10,562 nucleotides of DNA. Source: CAJBLF01 sp964545415 (GTDB lineage Bacteria > Patescibacteriota > Gracilibacteria > Absconditabacterales > Absconditicoccaceae). The notes beneath the pieces are model-generated. The model searched no databases, was not told the origin of the DNA, and saw nothing but the letters and a program-made list of their open reading frames with translations. Both the position numbers and the translations under genes were made by a program. Numbering within the stretch: the stretch's first letter is position 1; each line of letters begins with the position of its first letter. Shown piece after piece: positions 7,576-10,562 of this stretch. The stretch covers positions 1 through 10,562 of the forward strand of contig CAZJFP010000027.1 of the NCBI GenBank assembly GCA_964545415.1, given 5' to 3'.

Positions 7576-8292
7576 TTATTTTTGCTTGTATGTGTTCAAT
7601 AATTTTTCCAAGAGTTGTATCTCTCGGTCTAATTGTTTTGATTTTTCGTCTAATTGTTTTGATTTTTCGTCTAATTGTTTTGATTTTTCTTTTAATTTTG
7701 CGATTTCTTGATCTAATGTTAATACATCTAAATATGTCTTATATCCTAAATATCGTTGAACTCTGTCTTTGTATACGAGATCATCCGGATGTGTTTTTCT
7801 TCGTTCACCACTTTTTTTGGAAAATCTATAGTCGCTGCCTGGCATCTTTGCGAGGATCTCGAATTGCGATAAGGCGAGAATTTTTTTCTGTTCTGCAGTG
7901 AGAAGTGTGTCTTGTAAGATAGCATAGACCACTGCTTTGCACTTGATCTGCTCGGTGCTGTCTTTGGTTTCCATGTGTATTTTGAGTTGATTGAAGTATG
8001 TGGTGTCTTCTGCGTTTACGAAAGCTCTGATCTGATCGTAAGGGTCTTTGATGCTATCTTGGACTGCTTCGAACTTCGCCGTTTTTTCTGTGGATTTATT
8101 GTTCTCTACCTTGACAACAATCTCTTTGTCCGGGTTCTTCTTGAAGACTTCCTTGATCTCTTTTTGGACATCAGCGCTGGTAGGATTGGCGTTGACGTTC
8201 AACGTGATAAAGAGGGTAGTCCCTACTACCGCTATCGCTTTGATGAACTTGGACGTTCATTCTTTGGCTGTGCGTTTGATCTTGTTGAGCAT
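7576..8292 (-). CDS. secreted protein with C-terminal coiled coil, unknown function (238 aa, 1 UGA-Gly)
   Basis: The true start is ATG at 8290-8292, reached by reading the UGA at 8257-8259 (residue 12) as Gly. This start yields a classical signal peptide: a basic n-region with six Lys and one Arg in residues 4-18, a hydrophobic core at about 19-33 (AIAVVGTTLFITLNV) and a likely cleavage after V-N-A at residue 35. The TTG at 8202 used in a standard-code reading would lose it. The mature part is charged and mostly helical, and it ends in a coiled coil (196-238) with three exact EKSKQLD heptads at 202-222. The stop is TAA at 7576-7578. It lies between the 86-aa gene and the 718-aa gene in one apparent operon, directly behind a heptamer repeat array. 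No family is recognised. A cell-surface or envelope-associated oligomeric protein is a fair guess. Confidence 0.75.
7627..7689 (-). repeat. 21-bp tandem repeat, 3 identical units, inside the secreted coiled-coil gene
   Basis: Three perfect 21-nt copies (7627-7647, 7648-7668, 7669-7689), each encoding EKSKQLD in frame. The unit length keeps both the reading frame and the coiled-coil heptad register, so copy-number change would lengthen or shorten the stalk without damaging it. Confidence 0.9.
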
Positions 8293-8298
8293 GGATGT

Positions 8299-8375
8299 AG
8301 GTGGAAGGTAAAAGGTGGAAGATAGAAGGTAGAAGGTAGAAGGTAGAAGGTAGAAGGTGGAAGGTAGAAGGTAGT
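8299..8375. repeat. heptamer tandem array (AGGTAGA)n, 11 units
   Basis: Eleven consecutive 7-bp units from 8299 to 8375. Six are exact AGGTAGA or differ only in the last base, three are AGGTGGA, and the others have one change. The array ends 7 bp upstream of the ATG at 8292, so on the transcript it forms a pyrimidine-rich leader (CTACCTT repeats) directly before the secreted coiled-coil gene. Because 7 is not a multiple of 3, unit changes would alter spacing or, if translated, frame. No start codon within it is apparent. Confidence 0.9.
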
Positions 8376-8396
8376 TATGCTTATTATATACAAATT

Positions 8397-8657
8397 TTAT
8401 TTCTGTACAATAAATATTTTCCTTTGCGGATCTATCGTCTGGATAACCATTTCCAACTCGTCTCTTAGTCTTTTGTTGTCTTGAGTGAGCTTTTGGTTTT
8501 CTTTCCGTAGCTCTTGCACTTTTTTGAAGATATTTACCTTGTTGAGGGCGTCGATAAGGTGCTTTTTGACCGTGTCTTTGTCTCGCTTTCTTGGTTTCTG
8601 GAGAAGCTCGGGAATCTTCTTCTCTGTTTCTGGTTTGATTGCTTTTTTGTCTTCCAT
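8397..8657 (-). CDS. small leucine-zipper-like protein (86 aa)
   Basis: A very basic and acidic, Cys-free protein without signal peptide or membrane segment. Residues 1-33 are Lys/Glu/Pro-rich and probably disordered. Residues 44-75 form a strong coiled coil with L50, L57, L64 and V71 at one heptad position and V47, N54, N61 and L68 at the other. That is a leucine zipper with two buried Asn residues, a pattern that favours parallel dimers. The ATG at 8655-8657 follows a consensus promoter by about 23 nt, and the stop is TAA at 8397-8399. It is the first gene of the apparent operon with the secreted and 718-aa proteins. The basic stretch before the zipper leaves a DNA-binding role possible, but no recognised DNA-binding domain is visible. 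Confidence 0.65.
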   Translation of the reverse strand: MEDKKAIKPETEKKIPELLQKPRKRDKDTVKKHLIDALNKVNIFKKVQELRKENQKLTQDNKRLRDELEMVIQTIDPQRKIFIVQK

Positions 8658-8687
8658 GGTTGGGATTAGTAAAATAAATATAAACTA

Positions 8688-8715
8688 ATTATAAATGTTT
8701 TTTTGTTTTTGTCAA
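8688..8715 (-). promoter_or_regulatory. consensus sigma70 promoter of the three-gene operon
   Basis: On the minus strand TTGACA (8715-8710) and TATAAT (8693-8688) are both perfect consensus hexamers, 16 bp apart, with an A-rich spacer. Transcription would start near 8681, about 23 nt before the ATG of the 86-aa gene. The -35 hexamer is the distal end of the conserved 45-bp element, so a protein bound to the adjacent palindrome would contact polymerase. Confidence 0.8.
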
Positions 8716-8752
8716 ACTTTGTACTAATTGCTGCAATTCAGGTTACACTTTA
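8708..8752 (-). promoter_or_regulatory. 45-bp conserved upstream element, copy 2
   Basis: Inverted copy of 21-65, 41 of 45 bases identical. The palindrome here is TAATTGC-T-GCAATTC on the plus strand, with one arm base changed relative to the perfect copy. It lies directly upstream of, and includes, the -35 hexamer of the operon promoter. Confidence 0.6.
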
Positions 8753-8778
8753 TACCAGTAAGTGTTTTTTTTATTTTT

Positions 8779-8982
8779 TAACGCTTCGCTAGACTTACTT
8801 TTTCTCTTGATAGAAAAAGTAAGCAAAAAGATCAATCCGGATGCTGTACTCTGGATATATGCTTCATATACATATGACCTACGCCTCGCCTCCAACCCTG
8901 CTAAAGCAGGGGCCCATTCCGGACTCGGCCATGTAAACAGTTTCATCTCTGATTAGATCCCTATCTCGTGGCGAGCATCCGG
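8779..8982 (+). repeat. modular dispersed repeat R2
   Basis: Starts with TAACGCTTCGCTAG (as in R1 at 1493), then a perfect 12-bp hairpin, CTTACTTTTTCT (8794-8805) with AGAAAAAGTAAG (8812-8823), then the 146-bp unit 8837-8982 bounded by CCGGATGCT and AGCATCCGG. The unit aligns to 1627-1771 of R1 without gaps. The differences are mostly amino-acid changing in any putative frame and include an in-frame stop, so the open frame here is not a gene. Confidence 0.65.
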
Positions 8983-8998
8983 CGCTGTGTTTTCGTAT

Positions 8999-9023
8999 AA
9001 CAAAAAAGCGGATGATATCCGCT
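8999..9023 (-). terminator. intrinsic terminator of the ferredoxin-lipoprotein gene
   Basis: On the minus strand AGCGGAT (9023-9017) and ATCCGCT (9013-9007) form a perfect 7-bp stem with a 3-nt loop, followed by a run of six T. It lies 27 nt after the TAA stop at 9051. Confidence 0.8.
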
Positions 9024-9050
9024 CCTATGCTTTCTATAGATTGTCTTTTT

Positions 9051-9428
9051 TTATGCTTCTATGATCTCTATCACCTGTGTTTTGCAACGCATCATCGCTT
9101 GCTGCACTTCGGGCGAGTCGATGTTCTCTTGAGAGATTATTTGCGCTTGTCTACCGTTCATAGCAAAATTATTCGGCGCTATCATCGCACAGTTTCCGCA
9201 GCCGATGCAGCCGGGATGGATGACTAATTGCTGTTGCACATTTGTCTCATTCATGGTTGTCGTTTCATCCGTTGTTGGTTCTTGTGTCTGTAGGGTAGGT
9301 TCGATCGTTTCGATGCTATCTGTGGGTTGTGTCGTCTCTGTTGTGGTCTGCTGACAGCCTCAGAGGATGCTAAGCACTCAGCAGATGCCGACGATGCTTG
9401 CGATGTTTTTCCGTTGTTTTATGGTCAT
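9051..9428 (-). CDS. lipoprotein with a 4Fe-4S ferredoxin domain (125 aa, 2 UGA-Gly)
   Basis: A ferredoxin-like electron carrier that appears to be exported and lipid-anchored. Read with UGA as Gly, the frame opens at ATG 9426-9428 with a basic n-region (KQRK), a hydrophobic core, and the lipobox L22-G23-G24-C25; G17 (9378-9380) and G23 (9360-9362) are UGA. A Thr/Glu/Gln/Pro-rich tether (26-58) follows. Residues 59-125 are the ferredoxin: CIGCGNC gives C74, C77 and C80, and C115 supplies the distal ligand, together enough for one 4Fe-4S cluster. The distal Cys is followed by Lys rather than the common Pro. With the standard code only the cytosolic-looking 67-aa ferredoxin from ATG 9254 would be seen. 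It is a single gene with its own terminator. A weak TATAAA lies at 9460-9465. Whether the cluster is inserted before export is unknown. Confidence 0.8.
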
Positions 9429-9510
9429 TGTCTTGTGGTAAAGGATAAAACGTGGCGAGTTTATACAAAAACGTCTTAAATTAAACTTAATTATTTTTTG
9501 TTTTATTTTC

Positions 9511-9744
9511 TAACGCTCCGCAGGGATACTTTTGGCTGGCCGCAAAAGTACCCAAAACGGCCCTTTCTTTTTTTAGTCACCATTTTCGCCATGAGATCAA
9601 TATCACGAATTCATTTCCTATCATATATCGCTAGTGGTTCCTCCATCCTGCCAGGAGGCGGACGGATGTTCGGAACTAAACGCTTGGCCTACTGTTTTTG
9701 TTGGTGGAGTCATGGCGGAAGATTATTTCGTGGCGTGCATCTGG
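9511..9744 (+). repeat. modular dispersed repeat R3 (divergent)
   Basis: Most of the 457-nt gap 9429-9885. Starts with TAACGCTCCGCAG, followed by a hairpin TACTTTTG (9527-9534) and CAAAAGTA (9543-9550), the same module order as R2. The middle differs but keeps a GC-rich hairpin (CCTCC/GGAGG near 9640-9660). The end at 9700-9744 matches 1784-1828 of R1 over 45 nt with about six differences, including GTGGCGTGCATCTGG against GTGGCGAGCATCCGG. No gene is supported in this gap. A further small hairpin GGGG-TTCG-CCCC lies at 9869-9880. Confidence 0.5.
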
Positions 9745-9756
9745 TTTGTATTTTAG

Positions 9757-9799
9757 TAAAAAATAAAAAAAGGGACATGAAACTTGTTCCTTGTCCCTT
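9757..9799 (-). terminator. intrinsic terminator downstream of the Clp ATPase gene
   Basis: On the minus strand AAGGGACA (9799-9792) pairs with TGTCCCTT (9777-9770) around a 14-nt loop, followed by a T-rich tract interrupted by one A. It lies about 90 nt beyond the stop at 9886. A short TCCGC-gaa-GCGGA hairpin overlaps its upstream edge. Confidence 0.7.
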
Positions 9800-9885
9800 C
9801 CGCGAAGCGGATTTATTTTTCTTTGCCATGATTTTCTTGATCAATTCTGGTTCCCCACGTAGTTCTGCGGGGTTCGCCCCTAAGA

Positions 9886-10562
9886 CTATTTTGTTTTTTT
9901 AGCCATTATTTTGGCTATGAGTTGGGGCTCGATTTCGTCCTGGATGTATCTCTCAAGTGGTCTCGCACCGTATTGTGGTTCGTAGATCTTGTCGATGATA
10001 TCCTTGATCTGCTTGTCGGTATATTTCGGCAATGCGATATCGGAATTGTGTTTCCGTGCATCTAAGAATTGGGTGATCTTGTTTTTCATGATTTTGCAGA
10101 GTGTTTCTTTGTCGAGATGCTTGAAGACGATCTTGTAGTCGATTCTATTCAAGAGTTCCGGCGTGAGGAAGCTTTTCATCTCTTCCAATACTCTTGCTTT
10201 GACTTGTTCAAAATCCTTATCTTTTTTCTCTGTTTTGTTCCCTGTGGCGAATCCGATGGTGCTTTGTTTTTTTACGAATTCTTCTGAACCGATATTTGAT
10301 GTCATGATGATGATGGTGTTTTTGAAGTCGATCATCCTGCCTTTTGCGTCCTTGAGATGCCCTTCGTCGAGGATCTGAAGCATAATATTCAATACGTCGG
10401 TAGATGCTTTCTCTATTTCATCAAACAAAATCACAGAATATGGTCTTCTTCTCACTGCTTCGGTGAGTCCTCCTCCTTCTTCGTATCCTACATATCCTGC
10501 AGGCGAACCTATCAATTTGGATACGGAATATTTTTCCATAAATTCTGACATATCGATTCTGA
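9886..10562 (-). CDS. clpC: ATP-dependent Clp protease ATP-binding subunit, ClpA/ClpC type (C-terminal part)
   Basis: C-terminal part of an Hsp100 AAA+ unfoldase that feeds substrates to ClpP; the gene continues beyond the right edge. Visible are RIDMSEFMEKYSVSKLIG at the edge, the pore loop GYVGYEEGG, Walker B VILFDEIEKA, sensor I IIMTSNIGS, the arginine finger region LLNRID, and the sensor II motif YGARPLERYIQ. After TSNIGS an insertion carries the tripeptide IGF, in the place where ClpA and ClpC have their ClpP-docking loop (IGL, VGF). ClpB lacks this loop, which argues for a ClpP partner rather than a disaggregase. The C-terminus ends in Lys-rich AKIMAKKTK at TAG 9886-9888. No UGA codon occurs in the visible part. 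ClpP itself is not in the window. Confidence 0.88.
   Translation of the reverse strand, partial: RIDMSEFMEKYSVSKLIGSPAGYVGYEEGGGLTEAVRRRPYSVILFDEIEKASTDVLNIMLQILDEGHLKDAKGRMIDFKNTIIIMTSNIGSEEFVKKQSTIGFATGNKTEKKDKDFEQVKARVLEEMKSFLTPELLNRIDYKIVFKHLDKETLCKIMKNKITQFLDARKHNSDIALPKYTDKQIKDIIDKIYEPQYGARPLERYIQDEIEPQLIAKIMAKKTK

Noticed and set aside
9840..9885. tRNA-like stretch with GGTTCG and CCCC pairs
   Set aside because: No acceptor, D or anticodon arm can be built. It is only two overlapping GC hairpins.
9498..9902. Open frame of 134 aa on the plus strand over repeat R3 and the Clp terminator
   Set aside because: It crosses hairpins, a terminator and the 3' end of the Clp gene, and its composition is not protein-like.

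Overview
This is an AT-rich bacterial window whose genes only read correctly if UGA encodes glycine (translation table 25). Nineteen in-frame UGA codons fall inside otherwise open genes. Several sit at positions where the family expects Gly: the V-V-G before the AAA+ domain of DnaA, the D-G-Y near the SufD C-terminus, and a lipobox Gly. No real gene here ends in UGA; all visible stops are UAA or UAG. Only the candidate phyla Gracilibacteria and Absconditabacteria (SR1) of the Patescibacteria/CPR are known to use this code, so the host is one of those. The window alone does not say which.

Left part, mainly + strand (1-5282): a promoter region with a 45-bp conserved element; a small membrane-anchored protein (159-605); a palindromic intergenic element; a short SufD-like Fe-S assembly protein (743-1390); a 0.4-kb block of modular dispersed repeats; a YcgN/YkgJ-type cysteine-cluster protein on the minus strand (1897-2328); a divergent promoter pair; a VWA-domain membrane protein (2421-3161); a second palindromic element; a one-TM protein (3287-3718); and dnaA (3816-5282). 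A widespread palindromic repeat and a strong intrinsic terminator follow dnaA.

Right part, all minus strand (5400-10562): an apparent three-gene operon of unrecognised genes, transcribed 8657 to 5400 from a near-perfect sigma70 promoter. It encodes an 86-aa leucine-zipper-like protein, a 238-aa protein with a signal peptide and C-terminal coiled coil, and a 718-aa hydrophilic acidic protein. Upstream lie a second copy of the 45-bp element (inverted), a second modular repeat, a lipoprotein carrying a 4Fe-4S ferredoxin domain, a third modular repeat, and the 3' part of a ClpA/ClpC-type AAA+ unfoldase that runs off the window.

What connects the genes: SufD-like, cysteine-cluster and ferredoxin-lipoprotein genes all concern iron-sulfur or metal handling. 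The VWA and one-TM genes look like part of a BatA/aerotolerance-type membrane module. The operon at 5400-8657 is the best candidate for an undescribed system: one secreted coiled-coil protein and one large repeat-bearing protein, each with its own 21-bp in-frame tandem repeat, and a heptamer array directly before the secreted gene. None of the chosen starts has a clear Shine-Dalgarno sequence. No tRNA, rRNA, CRISPR array or transposase gene was seen.
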